Source: a virus
DNA length: 53,641 bases
Virus record (IMG/VR): IMGVR_UViG_3300013119_000172
Span: 1 to 53,641 of that record
Strand: one strand, 5' to 3'
Shown here piece after piece: positions 39,256-47,233 of the stretch. A program made the translations under genes and the position numbers. Numbering within the stretch: position 1 is the first letter of the stretch; the number at the start of each line of letters is the position of its first letter. Under the pieces are notes generated by a model. The model saw only the letters and a list, made by a program, of their open reading frames with translations, did not search any database and was not told where the DNA came from.

Positions 39256-40055
39256 TTCTTATTTCCTTTCTTGATAATCTTGTTGCTTTTTTTAACATTT
39301 TCAAGCGCACATAAAGGGCGCAAGTTCTCCAGCGCCCAGCACTTCTGAAAGTTGGGGTGCTGCATACTGTCGTAAGCTAGCATGGAGTGGGGGTAAATGT
39401 GATCAATATGCCAAGTTCTTCTCTCCTTGGAGATTACTCCATAATTCTCCCACTTCATCCAGTCTTCAAATTGTGATTCTATATGATCTTTGAGTATCTG
39501 TGGGGTGTATGGAAGATGCTCGAAAACACTTTGGCCAGCCTTGGCATCGCCTATTGTCGCCCGAATTCGCCTGGAGATGTTGTTGTGCAGCTTGTAACTT
39601 GGGTTGGTACGCCGAATGGCGGCATCTCTTCTATCTCTTTGACGGCATAAATCCAAATTCTCCTCCCTGTATCTTCTTTTGCGGTCTCTTGTTTTTTCGG
39701 CGGTGCGTTTTTCGTATTCCGCTGCACGAGCCCTAATACTCTCTCTGTTCTTCTTGTAATATTCTTTTTTCTGTTTTGCAATCTTCTCTTTGTTCTTGGT
39801 TCTCCAAGTGTCTTTATCACGGAGGAATTTCTCTCGATTCTCACTCTGCCAAACAGCAACCCGTTTGGAGATCTTCTCTTTGTTCTCAATGTAGTATCTT
39901 TTGGCCTCGATCTGAAGCCTCTCTTTGTTTTCCATTCTCCACTCGCGTTGACACCCTTTACAGCTGCTTGATAATCCCGACTTTACTGAACGGCAGATTG
40001 TAAATTCATCTGCGGCTTTCTCTGTTTTGCATTTTGAGCAAGCTTTAGATTTCAT
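39252..40055 (-). CDS. HNH endonuclease with zinc ribbon
   Basis: 267 residues. It opens with CSKCKTEK and later CKGCQREWR, a zinc finger. The middle (45-170) is a very basic repeat of the type ENKEKISKR, KNKEKIAKQ. The C-terminal TWHIDHIYPHSMLAYDSM and NLRPLCALENVKKSNK make the HNH site (His-Asp-His). It looks like a free-standing homing endonuclease beside nrdJ, a frequent insertion target. The end overlaps the nrdJ start by four bases (ATGA). Confidence 0.85.
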   Translation of the reverse strand: MKSKACSKCKTEKAADEFTICRSVKSGLSSSCKGCQREWRMENKERLQIEAKRYYIENKEKISKRVAVWQSENREKFLRDKDTWRTKNKEKIAKQKKEYYKKNRESIRARAAEYEKRTAEKTRDRKRRYREENLDLCRQRDRRDAAIRRTNPSYKLHNNISRRIRATIGDAKAGQSVFEHLPYTPQILKDHIESQFEDWMKWENYGVISKERRTWHIDHIYPHSMLAYDSMQHPNFQKCWALENLRPLCALENVKKSNKIIKKGNKK

Positions 40056-40069
40056 CTCTTTCTCCTGTG

Positions 40070-40077
40070 TAAATAGA
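40070..40077 (-). promoter_or_regulatory. Variant late-type motif TCTATTTA
   Basis: Coding strand TCTATTTA (one base off ACTATTTA), 14 bases before the HNH start, flanked by a short GTGT/ACAC dyad. Confidence 0.4.
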
Positions 40078-40140
40078 CACTCAAAAATGAAAAGATCAAA
40101 AACCGAATTCTCGCTAGCGAAACAGTGTTATGACACCCTT

Positions 40141-41511
40141 CTACTTCTTTCTCAATTTTGTGTATTTTTGTCTCAACAATTCTTGTTGCTGTTTCGCCCC
40201 GAGGGCAGGCATACCCCCTGAAACGCCGCTAATGGCCCCCTGAGCACGGGGCATAACTTTAATACACACATTCGATGTATCCATAAAAATATCATAAATT
40301 ATCCCATCTGGGCCGTTCCTATTCTTTGCTATAAACATCTTGCCTTGGTTATTCTGTTTGTCCTCAATGGTTCTTGAGATAGAGAGAATAAAGTCAGCCA
40401 CAAAGCACTTATTGAACGCTTCAGATATTTGCTCCATTGTGATTACTTCGGCGTTAAGGCCCGATCTGTTGGTTTGAGAAGCTGTCCAAACTGGACACTT
40501 GAATTCTGTTGAGATTCCTCGCAACTCTTCATAAATAGACTCCAATTCATTTCTCTTTTCTTTTCTCACTACAACTGGGCGCAAAAGATCGGCATAGTCA
40601 ACAATTATCATTCCTGGATTAATTCCACGCTTTACAAGCCGAGATAGGTGTGCTCTGATCGTCTGTGTTGTAGCTGATTTGGTTGGATACTCCTTAATGA
40701 TCAATTTGCCATTGATGCCCTTTACTTTTTCATATATTTCGTCCTTGAAAGAAGTTAAGCTTGACAAAGGGAAGCCAGTGATACAGCTATCGTAGCGGCT
40801 TGCTATCACTGTCTCTTGTAGTTCCATTGTATAGTGAACAACAACCTTTTCTTCTTTTAGTGCCTGTGCTCCCAAGTGGACCAGCACCATGCTCTTACCA
40901 GCACCCGTGGGAGCTATGACAACCCCCATCTCACTCACCCCAAGTCCACCACCAGTAATGCCATCTACTTCTTTCCACCCTGTTGTCACTGGCTTTCTGA
41001 ATTTTGGAACAAACCTAGCTTCAAAGTCGGCTAGGTAATCATAACCAAAATTATTATCTGAGCCTAATTTAATAGCATTATTGATTGTGTTCGAAATCTC
41101 ATCAAAGGAACAAGTCTGTAGCAGTCCTACCGACTTCAGCATCGCCTCTTTCAAATTCTGCTTTCTGCAAAATTCTAGCGACGACTCTTTGATATACTCT
41201 ACATCAGTTGGTTCTCTGTTGTGTATGCGACTAAAATAATCTAAAACCTGTTGCTTGACTGTCTCATCTTCTTCTTCTAATTCTGTACGGAGTATCGAGA
41301 TCATTGCTTCCATTGATGGATGCTTGTCGTATTTACTTCGAAAGTTGATCACCTTGGCTGCAAACAGCCTTAAGTACTCAAGCTCTAAGAAGTCGAGATC
41401 TAATACCTCGGTTATTTGATCGGCAAAAGGACGATCTTCAAAGATTAATTGAACTAATCCCTCTTGAAACGATTTGCCATATTTGCCGAAGTTTATGTTT
41501 GCTGGTGACAT
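40141..41511 (-). CDS. DnaB-type replicative helicase
   Basis: 456 residues. An N-terminal helical domain of about 165 residues is followed by a RecA-like core: Walker A APTGAGKS (200-207), Walker B GMIIVDYADLL, and SQTNRSG in the position of the motif with the catalytic Gln. The C-terminal tail is basic. The length and motifs fit gp41-like phage helicases, which unwind DNA at the fork and interact with a primase. No primase is recognised in this window. It has its own promoter. Confidence 0.92.
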   Translation of the reverse strand: MSPANINFGKYGKSFQEGLVQLIFEDRPFADQITEVLDLDFLELEYLRLFAAKVINFRSKYDKHPSMEAMISILRTELEEEDETVKQQVLDYFSRIHNREPTDVEYIKESSLEFCRKQNLKEAMLKSVGLLQTCSFDEISNTINNAIKLGSDNNFGYDYLADFEARFVPKFRKPVTTGWKEVDGITGGGLGVSEMGVVIAPTGAGKSMVLVHLGAQALKEEKVVVHYTMELQETVIASRYDSCITGFPLSSLTSFKDEIYEKVKGINGKLIIKEYPTKSATTQTIRAHLSRLVKRGINPGMIIVDYADLLRPVVVRKEKRNELESIYEELRGISTEFKCPVWTASQTNRSGLNAEVITMEQISEAFNKCFVADFILSISRTIEDKQNNQGKMFIAKNRNGPDGIIYDIFMDTSNVCIKVMPRAQGAISGVSGGMPALGAKQQQELLRQKYTKLRKK

Positions 41512-41539
41512 CTTTCCTCACTTGTCTATTGTAGCTTAT

Positions 41540-41567
41540 ATTATAACACGCTCACTACCAAAGTCAA
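41540..41567 (-). promoter_or_regulatory. Sigma70-type promoter of the helicase gene
   Basis: TTGACT (41562-41567), 16 bases, TATAAT (41540-41545), in the gap between the exonuclease and helicase genes. Confidence 0.85.
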
Positions 41568-41570
41568 GCA

Positions 41571-42557
41571 CTAAGTCACTCTTTTTCGCTTCTCTGAACA
41601 CTCTCGACTAATAAGAGCCAAATGTGTCCTCAGTGTTTCCCAATTTAGCTCCCCAAAGCCATCGATATTCATCATCTTAATGATCTCTGTTCTATTAAAC
41701 TCACACTCAAAATTATTCACGGTATACTCAACATGTTGTTTTGATTGTATTGAAAGCTGAGGAGCATACAATTGCATTAGTTTATAATTGTGGCGTATTG
41801 TATCTTGTTCTTCAATTATGCGAGATAAGACTTTTAATTTATTTTCTGACTCCTCGCAAGTTTGAACAATATCATCTAGCGTGTAGTCCTTGGCTTCTGC
41901 AAGATATGGAAATCTCTTCTTTATTGTTCCGAATCCTACGCCCCTGACGCCTTTAAGGTTGTCTGACTTGTCACCAATAATTGCCCTAGCTAACGCCATG
42001 TTTGTTGGGTGAACTCCAGTTTCTTCCACAACTCTGCCAGAATTTAAGAACTCATCTTTTGTTGGCCTCCATAAGACAGTTTCGTCATCACAAAGCTGCA
42101 TGAAATCCTTGTCATTAGAGACGACAATCTTCTGCCAGCCTTTGTAATATGACATTTGAGTCAAATAGGCAATTACATCATCTGCTTCGATATCTGGCAC
42201 CATAAATTGAATCACCGGCATCGAATTAAGATATTCAACAATACGAGCGTGTTGCCACATTTTGTTTTGTAGCTCTTCGTTCTCTGTAAGGTTCCGTATC
42301 GATCTATTTAATCGAACTGGCTTACGACCCGCTTTATATTTTTTGTCCATAGTACGGCGCTTCCTAGAGCCATTGGGGCCATCCCATACGACTATGATCT
42401 GACTGGGCTTAGTGACACGAACAAGTTTCTGTAAGATCTTCGTAAAGCCCTTGAGGCCGCCAATTGGGCTTCCATTAAGAGACAAACTAGGATCAACTAT
42501 ATAAGCTCGTAAATATGCGTTCAGGCCATCGATGATTAGTACTCGTTGTTTTTCCAT
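41571..42557 (-). CDS. 5'-3' exonuclease (FEN/RNase H type)
   Basis: 328 residues from the ATG at 42557 (AAGG before it; TAATG overlap with the gene upstream). VLIIDGLNAYLRAY and VVWDGPNGSRKRRTM start the nuclease core, then DIEADDVIAYL and VVSNDKDF give the metal site, and GDKSDNLKGVRGVG the helix-hairpin-helix. It removes RNA primers and flaps on the lagging strand. A separate exonuclease is consistent with a family-A polymerase here that has no such domain. Confidence 0.9.
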   Translation of the reverse strand: MEKQRVLIIDGLNAYLRAYIVDPSLSLNGSPIGGLKGFTKILQKLVRVTKPSQIIVVWDGPNGSRKRRTMDKKYKAGRKPVRLNRSIRNLTENEELQNKMWQHARIVEYLNSMPVIQFMVPDIEADDVIAYLTQMSYYKGWQKIVVSNDKDFMQLCDDETVLWRPTKDEFLNSGRVVEETGVHPTNMALARAIIGDKSDNLKGVRGVGFGTIKKRFPYLAEAKDYTLDDIVQTCEESENKLKVLSRIIEEQDTIRHNYKLMQLYAPQLSIQSKQHVEYTVNNFECEFNRTEIIKMMNIDGFGELNWETLRTHLALISRECSEKRKRVT

Positions 42558-42820
42558 TAGACCTTCTGTAAGTCTGAGATCATGGAGTCGACGTCTAATT
42601 TGCGGATTGAGCTCCACTTAAACCAATCGTATTCTGGATTCAAGCCTTCATTACGAAGATCGGCTTTCCAGTTGTTGTATTTTTGGCGTGTTTCGTCATT
42701 GATCCAATCGACCTTGACATATTTCCAGCCGCCCTCTGTTTTTTCTTCTCTCACCGTTCCAAATAAAAGGCTCAGATCACCATACGTGGTCCAAACCTTT
42801 TGCCCTATTAAAGTGTCCAT
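42557..42820 (-). CDS. Small IGQKV-type beta-barrel protein
   Basis: 87 residues, MDTLIGQKVWTTYGDLSLL, with a GTVREEK strand and an aromatic WKYVKVDWI strand, then a charged helix. It is a looser relative of the VGDLV proteins. It is directly behind the strongest promoter in the window and is translationally coupled to the exonuclease. Function unknown. Confidence 0.65.
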   Translation of the reverse strand: MDTLIGQKVWTTYGDLSLLFGTVREEKTEGGWKYVKVDWINDETRQKYNNWKADLRNEGLNPEYDWFKWSSIRKLDVDSMISDLQKV

Positions 42821-42844
42821 TTAATCTCCTATGGTTACTCTATT

Positions 42845-42873
42845 ATTATAATCTATTTTTTGTTGTTTGTCAA
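42845..42873 (-). promoter_or_regulatory. Consensus sigma70-type promoter
   Basis: TTGACA (42868-42873), 17 bases, TATAAT (42845-42850): a perfect consensus match in a 32-base gap. Confidence 0.9.
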
Positions 42874-43533
42874 GTGTTCTTTTATGGCCTTTTCGGCAAT
42901 CTTTGCAACTGCCCATCTAGAATTTCGAGATAAGCCCTTATAAGTCTCCAGATGTTCAGATACCTCTTTAAAAACAAATGGGCGACGCTTAACACGACTC
43001 ATAAATTCTGCCTCTTCTCCGCCAGTAAAATCGCCAACAGGCTCTTTTCTGCCCAAGCCAGGCCAAGCTTCATTGGTTCCTAGCAAATAAGCTTCTCTCC
43101 CTCCACGTGGAATAATCAGCACCGAATCTTGACAAAACATTGCCGATAACGATCCTAAAGTGTCAGCAAATTTTGGATCATCTGTATAATTTACAACAAA
43201 GAAGCTCTCTTCAGCAACTTCTATAGATGGGTGCTTCTTTTTATCTTTTGAATTAAAATTCTCAATATAAGAGCCATCTATTGTAGTTACACCAAATCCC
43301 TTTTTCAGCAAAATAGCTCGCAGAGCTCTATTCCTTTCAAAATTGACATCCGCATCTTCATCCTTTTCTGTCCCTATTGATGGAACATCAAGCACACATT
43401 GGTGACGTGAACGCGGCGAATTGCGGTGTCCTGTGATAATTGCAGACTCGTGTTCTGAAATGTGTTGGTGTATTCTGCTCAGGCCGGATTCTCTGATATT
43501 TGATTTCTTCCAGTTTTCAATTATTTTCTTCAT
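42853..43533 (-). CDS. DUF3293-like phage protein
   Basis: 226 residues, MKKIIENWKKSNIRESGLSR at the start, the marine phage ENW tag. The core has ERNRALRAILLKKGFGVTTI, an ESFFVVNYTD strand, then SVLIIPRGGREAYLLGTNEA. The order resembles DUF3293 (N-R-x-x-x-R-x-L-x-x-x-L-x-x-x-G-Y...). The function of that family is not known. A four-base overlap couples it to the gene upstream. Confidence 0.5.
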   Translation of the reverse strand: MKKIIENWKKSNIRESGLSRIHQHISEHESAIITGHRNSPRSRHQCVLDVPSIGTEKDEDADVNFERNRALRAILLKKGFGVTTIDGSYIENFNSKDKKKHPSIEVAEESFFVVNYTDDPKFADTLGSLSAMFCQDSVLIIPRGGREAYLLGTNEAWPGLGRKEPVGDFTGGEEAEFMSRVKRRPFVFKEVSEHLETYKGLSRNSRWAVAKIAEKAIKEHLTNNKK

Positions 43534-44063
43534 TCTTGGTCTCCGTAAAAATCATCAGCTAACTTAGTGGCAGGGACTTTCTCCCACAGAGCCACTATCG
43601 TAGTGTCTGGATCTTTGTCCTGCGGATAGATAAACCCTTTCATTCCATGCTTTCGTGAAGCCATGGTGGCCACCATTTCAAATGTATTTACAGGATAATA
43701 TTTGGGCTTCTTTGTTTCTTTCTCTCTTATCTCCAAGTACTCTTTTTTGCTGTCCGGGAAGGATAGCTTTAGAGGATCTTCGTAGATTGGGTACAGCTCG
43801 GAACTCTTTATTTTTACTTCGTAAGCATGCTCTCCTTGTATCTTGCCGACACCTGCATCTTCTTGCGACATCTGTGTAAAATAAAAAACTCTTGGACGAT
43901 CCCAGGCTCGGTACTCTGCTTTCGTGTAGTTCTTTAAATTCTTGGCGGCTATTTCTGGATCTAATTCGGTAATGTCTGGCGATGATGATATATGATACAA
44001 GATCATTTCATCAGATTCTTCTTCTTGGAGGTAACTGTTCCAATTCTCAAACAAATGTTTCAT
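43530..44063 (-). CDS. Possible ADP-ribosyltransferase-like protein
   Basis: 177 residues, MKHLFENWNSYLQEEESDEM, again with the ENW tag. ILYHISSSPDITELDPEIA opens a fold like ART/RNA 2'-phosphotransferase relatives (Y-H-x-S), then RPRVFYFTQMSQEDA and YEVKIKSSELYPI, and KGFIYPQD near the end. A catalytic Glu is not clear. If active it would modify a host protein, as T4 ModA and ModB do. The ACTATTTA motif 18 bases upstream forms an 8-bp hairpin. Confidence 0.45.
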   Translation of the reverse strand: MKHLFENWNSYLQEEESDEMILYHISSSPDITELDPEIAAKNLKNYTKAEYRAWDRPRVFYFTQMSQEDAGVGKIQGEHAYEVKIKSSELYPIYEDPLKLSFPDSKKEYLEIREKETKKPKYYPVNTFEMVATMASRKHGMKGFIYPQDKDPDTTIVALWEKVPATKLADDFYGDQE

Positions 44064-44081
44064 TTTTTATCCTCTCGGACA

Positions 44082-44089
44082 TAAATAGT
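44082..44089 (-). promoter_or_regulatory. ACTATTTA motif, in an 8-bp hairpin
   Basis: Lies 18 bases before the start at 44063. ATAAGTAG-AGA-CTATTTAT can form an 8-bp stem (one G-T pair), reaching into the end of the upstream gene. Confidence 0.5.
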
Positions 44090-44091
44090 CT

Positions 44092-45228
44092 CTACTTATC
44101 GTCTTTGTCGGTAGGATCTTCATAAAAGTCGGCTGCTTTGCCTTCTCGCTTGTCGAACTTTTGGACGATATGTTCTTCTACAATCTCGTGTATTAATGCC
44201 TTGAACTCTGGCTTAGCCATTTGCTTCATCCAAGTTCCTGGTTGGAATTTAATGTGTTTGTCGGTGTCCTCGTCGATATGATACCAGCTTCCCCTACTGC
44301 ACACCCTCTTAGAGCCCTTTATTGCTTCAAATAGGCTTTCGTCATTTTGGATGCCGATATTGTCTGTTCCCCAGAGAATTTTGAAAAAGCAATTTCGACC
44401 TTGTGTCCCAAAGCGTGATTTCTCAATCTTACATTTTACTTCTGAGCCTATTCGAAATCCATTCTCATCTTGAACAAAGGCAGCCTTTGATTTACGACCT
44501 GTAAGCCATATGCGCAATGAGTATGAATAATGCAAAGCCTTGCCACCGGGAGTGACATACGGAGTCGTCATTACAATCTGTCGCGCCATCGGCCCCTGTG
44601 GAATGTTTGTTTTCAACTGGTTTAATATAAGCAGAGTTGCTTGTCTGTCGGCAAGTGGTATGATAAGTTTTGACATTCCTTTGGCAAGAATACGAGCTTT
44701 TACTGCGACAGAAGATTGAGGATTGAAGTCACCTTCCACATCTGAGATTGACGGCGTGAATGCCAACGAATCCCAAATGAAAACCATCTGTTCCTCTGAT
44801 GCACCTAGTAAGTCTTCTATTGTCTCTAGGACAAACTCAACTGACGATGCTTGAATGTACATCAGGCGCGACAAGTCGCAGCCAGAACGTTCTAAAAAGT
44901 CTGGATCGATGGCCGACTCAGAATCAAAATAAACAACGATTTTATTCATTTTTTGGGCGTTGGCGGCGATTTGGGCAGCCATGTAACTTTTACCGGTAGA
45001 TGTAAGCCCTGCCAACTCACTGACCTTCCCAACTGGAATACCGGACATCTTACCCTTGCAAATAATAGAATCTAGCCATCGGCTGCCGGTCGGGATCCAT
45101 TCCTTGACTTCTGTGGGGTTGTTGCCCGATAGATCGTGGGCAACATCTCTACCTGCCTTCTTATTGACAAGTTTCATTAGGTCTTTCATTGACACCCGAC
45201 CGGCTTTAGTTTCTTTTTTCTTACTCAT
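44092..45228 (-). CDS. uvsX: UvsX/RecA recombinase
   Basis: 378 residues. A short N-terminal arm precedes the RecA core: Walker A GLTSTGKS (74-81), IVVYFDSESAIDPDFL with the catalytic Glu, MVFIWDSLAFTPS (Walker B) and LLILNQLKTNI with the Gln/Asn switch. The acidic C-terminus (EDPTDKDDK) is typical of RecA. It forms filaments on single-stranded DNA with SSB and starts recombination-dependent replication. A sigma70-type promoter for it lies inside the dam gene. Confidence 0.92.
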   Translation of the reverse strand: MSKKKETKAGRVSMKDLMKLVNKKAGRDVAHDLSGNNPTEVKEWIPTGSRWLDSIICKGKMSGIPVGKVSELAGLTSTGKSYMAAQIAANAQKMNKIVVYFDSESAIDPDFLERSGCDLSRLMYIQASSVEFVLETIEDLLGASEEQMVFIWDSLAFTPSISDVEGDFNPQSSVAVKARILAKGMSKLIIPLADRQATLLILNQLKTNIPQGPMARQIVMTTPYVTPGGKALHYSYSLRIWLTGRKSKAAFVQDENGFRIGSEVKCKIEKSRFGTQGRNCFFKILWGTDNIGIQNDESLFEAIKGSKRVCSRGSWYHIDEDTDKHIKFQPGTWMKQMAKPEFKALIHEIVEEHIVQKFDKREGKAADFYEDPTDKDDK

Positions 45229-46085
45229 TGAATCTTCCCTATCATTAAAATCTCTCTTGCTTTCTTGGCCTCAAAGCCATCAGTAGTCTTCTTTCGCCTT
45301 CCTGCTGTATAAGTTACATCAAAATATACCATATCATTCTTTCCCACTCTTTCCTCAAAGAAGTTGTCTCCTACGTCTCTATTACTCATCATAGCATGTG
45401 CTCCCCTTGAAGTCAAGTCATTTAAGAAAGATATAACTTTTTCTTGGATTTCGTCATCAAAGTCGACGCCATACTTCGTGAAAGAGCCGCGATAAGGTGG
45501 ATCAAGGAAAGCATAAGTGTTTGATTTAACTTCGCCCAAAGTGTCGGCAAAATCACCCGACATAAGCTTGCACCGTTTTAATGCCGTGTGCCATTCCAAT
45601 ACGTTGTCCTTGTCATAAACTTTGTCCTTTTGATTCAATAGCCCAGAGGGAGTACCGAATCTGCCATTTGTGTTATTGTTGATCTGCCAGATGCCATTAA
45701 AGCCTGTCTTCATCAAGAAATATAAGGTTGCAGATTCTTTGATTGCAGACCATTCAGCATAGTGGTATGCATGTTGATCTCTAAGGTTATAATAATACTT
45801 TTTTCGTTCTGGTTTATCTAGAGGTAGAAATTCGGATTGATAGTTATCCATTACTTCCATAAACTCTTCTGGGTTCTGTTGTATGGCTCGATATATATTC
45901 ATGATCGATTCATTGATATCATTTAAAACAAAAGTTGCCTCTGGGTTCTGCTTATATGCCCACACAAACATGGCTCCTGCGCCAAAAAACGGCTCAATAT
46001 AGTGTTCAAATGAGTCGGGGAGATGTTCTTTGTACTTCTTGAGCATTTTGGTCTTTCCACCTGCCCACATAAATAATGGTTTCAT
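45225..46085 (-). CDS. dam: Dam-type (D12 class) adenine methyltransferase
   Basis: 286 residues. MKPLFMWAGGKTKML is the opening of D12 methylases; EPFFGAGAMF (31-40) is the SAM-binding motif, VLNDINES the acidic loop, and DPPYRGSF (195-198 for DPPY) the catalytic site. It methylates adenine at N6, probably in GATC. Length fits E. coli Dam (278). It protects phage DNA or marks it. The gene overlaps uvsX by four bases. Confidence 0.92.
   Translation of the reverse strand: MKPLFMWAGGKTKMLKKYKEHLPDSFEHYIEPFFGAGAMFVWAYKQNPEATFVLNDINESIMNIYRAIQQNPEEFMEVMDNYQSEFLPLDKPERKKYYYNLRDQHAYHYAEWSAIKESATLYFLMKTGFNGIWQINNNTNGRFGTPSGLLNQKDKVYDKDNVLEWHTALKRCKLMSGDFADTLGEVKSNTYAFLDPPYRGSFTKYGVDFDDEIQEKVISFLNDLTSRGAHAMMSNRDVGDNFFEERVGKNDMVYFDVTYTAGRRKKTTDGFEAKKAREILMIGKIQ
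45388..45416 (-). promoter_or_regulatory. Sigma70-type promoter inside dam, for uvsX
   Basis: TTGACT (45411-45416), 17 bases, TATGAT (45388-45393), within dam codons and 160 bases before the uvsX start. Confidence 0.5.
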
Positions 46086-46100
46086 TTATCCACCCTTCTT

Positions 46101-46136
46101 ATAATAAAAAATAAGGCACCTGTAGACCCGTGCCTT
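46101..46136 (-). terminator. Rho-independent terminator
   Basis: On the minus strand AAGGCAC and GTGCCTT pair over 7 bp around a ten-base loop, then ATTTTTTATTAT. It ends transcription after the small lipoprotein and before dam. Confidence 0.8.
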
Positions 46137-46143
46137 CCTGCGG
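46113..46143 (-). repeat. Hairpin-bearing repeat, copy 2
   Basis: 31 bases, 27 identical to the copy at 46292-46322, both holding the AAGGCA stem. The two copies bracket the small lipoprotein gene. Confidence 0.7.
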
Positions 46144-46150
46144 TTGCAAA

Positions 46151-46264
46151 CTACTCTGCGGTAGGGTTGCTTGTATCTACTACTGCTGTGTCATCTTTAG
46201 CATCGCTACAGCCGTTACAGCCAGATAGCGCCACAGTAAGTACTGTAATCATCAATGTTTTCAT
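46151..46264 (-). CDS. 37-residue lipoprotein
   Basis: Starts MKTLMITVLTVALSGCNG, a complete signal with lipobox L-S-G-C (Cys16), then CSDAKDDTAVVDTSNPTAE. The mature part is only 22 residues and has the Asp/Thr-rich pattern of the longer lipoproteins at 3-4.5 kb. The ATG at 46264 has GGAGGA six bases before it. It would sit on the host membrane, perhaps as a toxic or exclusion lipopeptide. It is flanked by two near-identical hairpins, which marks it as an inserted cassette. Confidence 0.75.
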   Translation of the reverse strand: MKTLMITVLTVALSGCNGCSDAKDDTAVVDTSNPTAE

Positions 46265-46291
46265 AATGTCCTCCTTTACATATAGAATAGC

Positions 46292-46322
46292 AAGGCATCT
46301 GTAACCCCATGCCTTCCTGCGG
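46292..46322 (-). repeat. Hairpin-bearing repeat, copy 1
   Basis: AAGGCAT and ATGCCTT form a 7-bp stem. It precedes the lipoprotein start by 28 bases. The T tract after it is weaker than in copy 2, so it may be a leaky terminator or leader hairpin. Confidence 0.7.
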
Positions 46323-46407
46323 GTGGGGGCTACGCAGCCTCCCAAGTGTATAAACGGAGCAGACTATTTTCATGACCGGTCTGCTATCGGTCGCGTTCAA
46401 GAATGAA
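46323..46407 (-). ncRNA. Structured region downstream of the SSB gene
   Basis: 85 bases without a coding frame, with two further stems: AGCAGAC/GTCTGCT (7 bp, 14-base loop) and a GC-rich GGGAGGCT-GCGT-AGCCCCC. With the repeat hairpin next to it this is the most structured stretch in the window. It may be the 3' end of the SSB mRNA, a small RNA, or the lipoprotein leader. No promoter is seen. Confidence 0.35.
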
Positions 46408-47184
46408 CTATGCGCCGGCCATTAACTCGTTGAAGGCTCGGTCTACTTCGTTGCCACCAGAATTGGTAGCGGCATACTTGGTGGTTTCCGTACTTCGACT
46501 TTCGGCAGAACCATTTCCAGCAAGTTGCTCATCAAGTATCGCATCAATCTGCTCTTTGGTCTGTCGCTCGAATAGCGAGTCGAAGTCGGGCATACGATCT
46601 AGGAGGGAAGGGATCGCTTCATCGTCTTCGAGCAAGAGTGATGTATTTCGTCGCATTTTCAGACTTGTCTGAGGGAATGCACCAGGCTTATTCGGCTTGG
46701 TGTATGTTAGGGCGATGTCAGTGCCCTCTTTGGCGTCAGTAATGTCGCCATACTCTGGGTCAAGGATATAACCAAGCAACAGTTCGTATGCTTGTTTTCC
46801 GTAACCATAAATTTTAATTCCTTCTTCTTCTCGGCCTCGGACAAGGACTGGGGAGAAGTATCTGGTTCGAACAAATAGGCTCTTTGCGAGATTCTTCGTT
46901 TCTGTGTCGTTTTTGTCTGTTCCTTCGCGCCATAGTGCGGAAGCAAACTCGCAAATCGGACAGGCTTCACCAAAGTTGCGTTTCGGGCACACAATCCCGC
47001 CTCTATGTTGACCGACATTGTAATGGAAGAACATTTCCTTAAGCGGGTCGCCGTCTTTAGTTGGGACGATACGAATGGTTGTTTCGCCCTCGTCTGGCTT
47101 GAAGAATGGACCGTGGTCTTTCTTCGCTCCTTCACCTCGTAGTGAAGCTAGTTTCTCTCTCATCAGTTTCATATCAATACTCAT
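46408..47184 (-). CDS. Single-stranded DNA-binding protein (gp32 type)
   Basis: 258 residues. A basic N-terminus (LMREKLASLRGEGAKK, the cooperativity helix) precedes the OB domain. The zinc site is GQHRGGIVCPKRN with His60 and Cys66, then ACPIC with Cys75 and Cys78, the H-C-C-C set of T4 gp32. The acidic end (DEQLAGNGSAE, FNELMAGA) binds partners. It covers single strands and organises helicase and UvsX. Two sigma70-type promoters precede it. Confidence 0.9.
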   Translation of the reverse strand: MSIDMKLMREKLASLRGEGAKKDHGPFFKPDEGETTIRIVPTKDGDPLKEMFFHYNVGQHRGGIVCPKRNFGEACPICEFASALWREGTDKNDTETKNLAKSLFVRTRYFSPVLVRGREEEGIKIYGYGKQAYELLLGYILDPEYGDITDAKEGTDIALTYTKPNKPGAFPQTSLKMRRNTSLLLEDDEAIPSLLDRMPDFDSLFERQTKEQIDAILDEQLAGNGSAESRSTETTKYAATNSGGNEVDRAFNELMAGA

Positions 47185-47233
47185 TATGCAGTCTCCTTTT
47201 TTTGTTATGCTTGAGTTCGGGTGTAAGCTTTCC

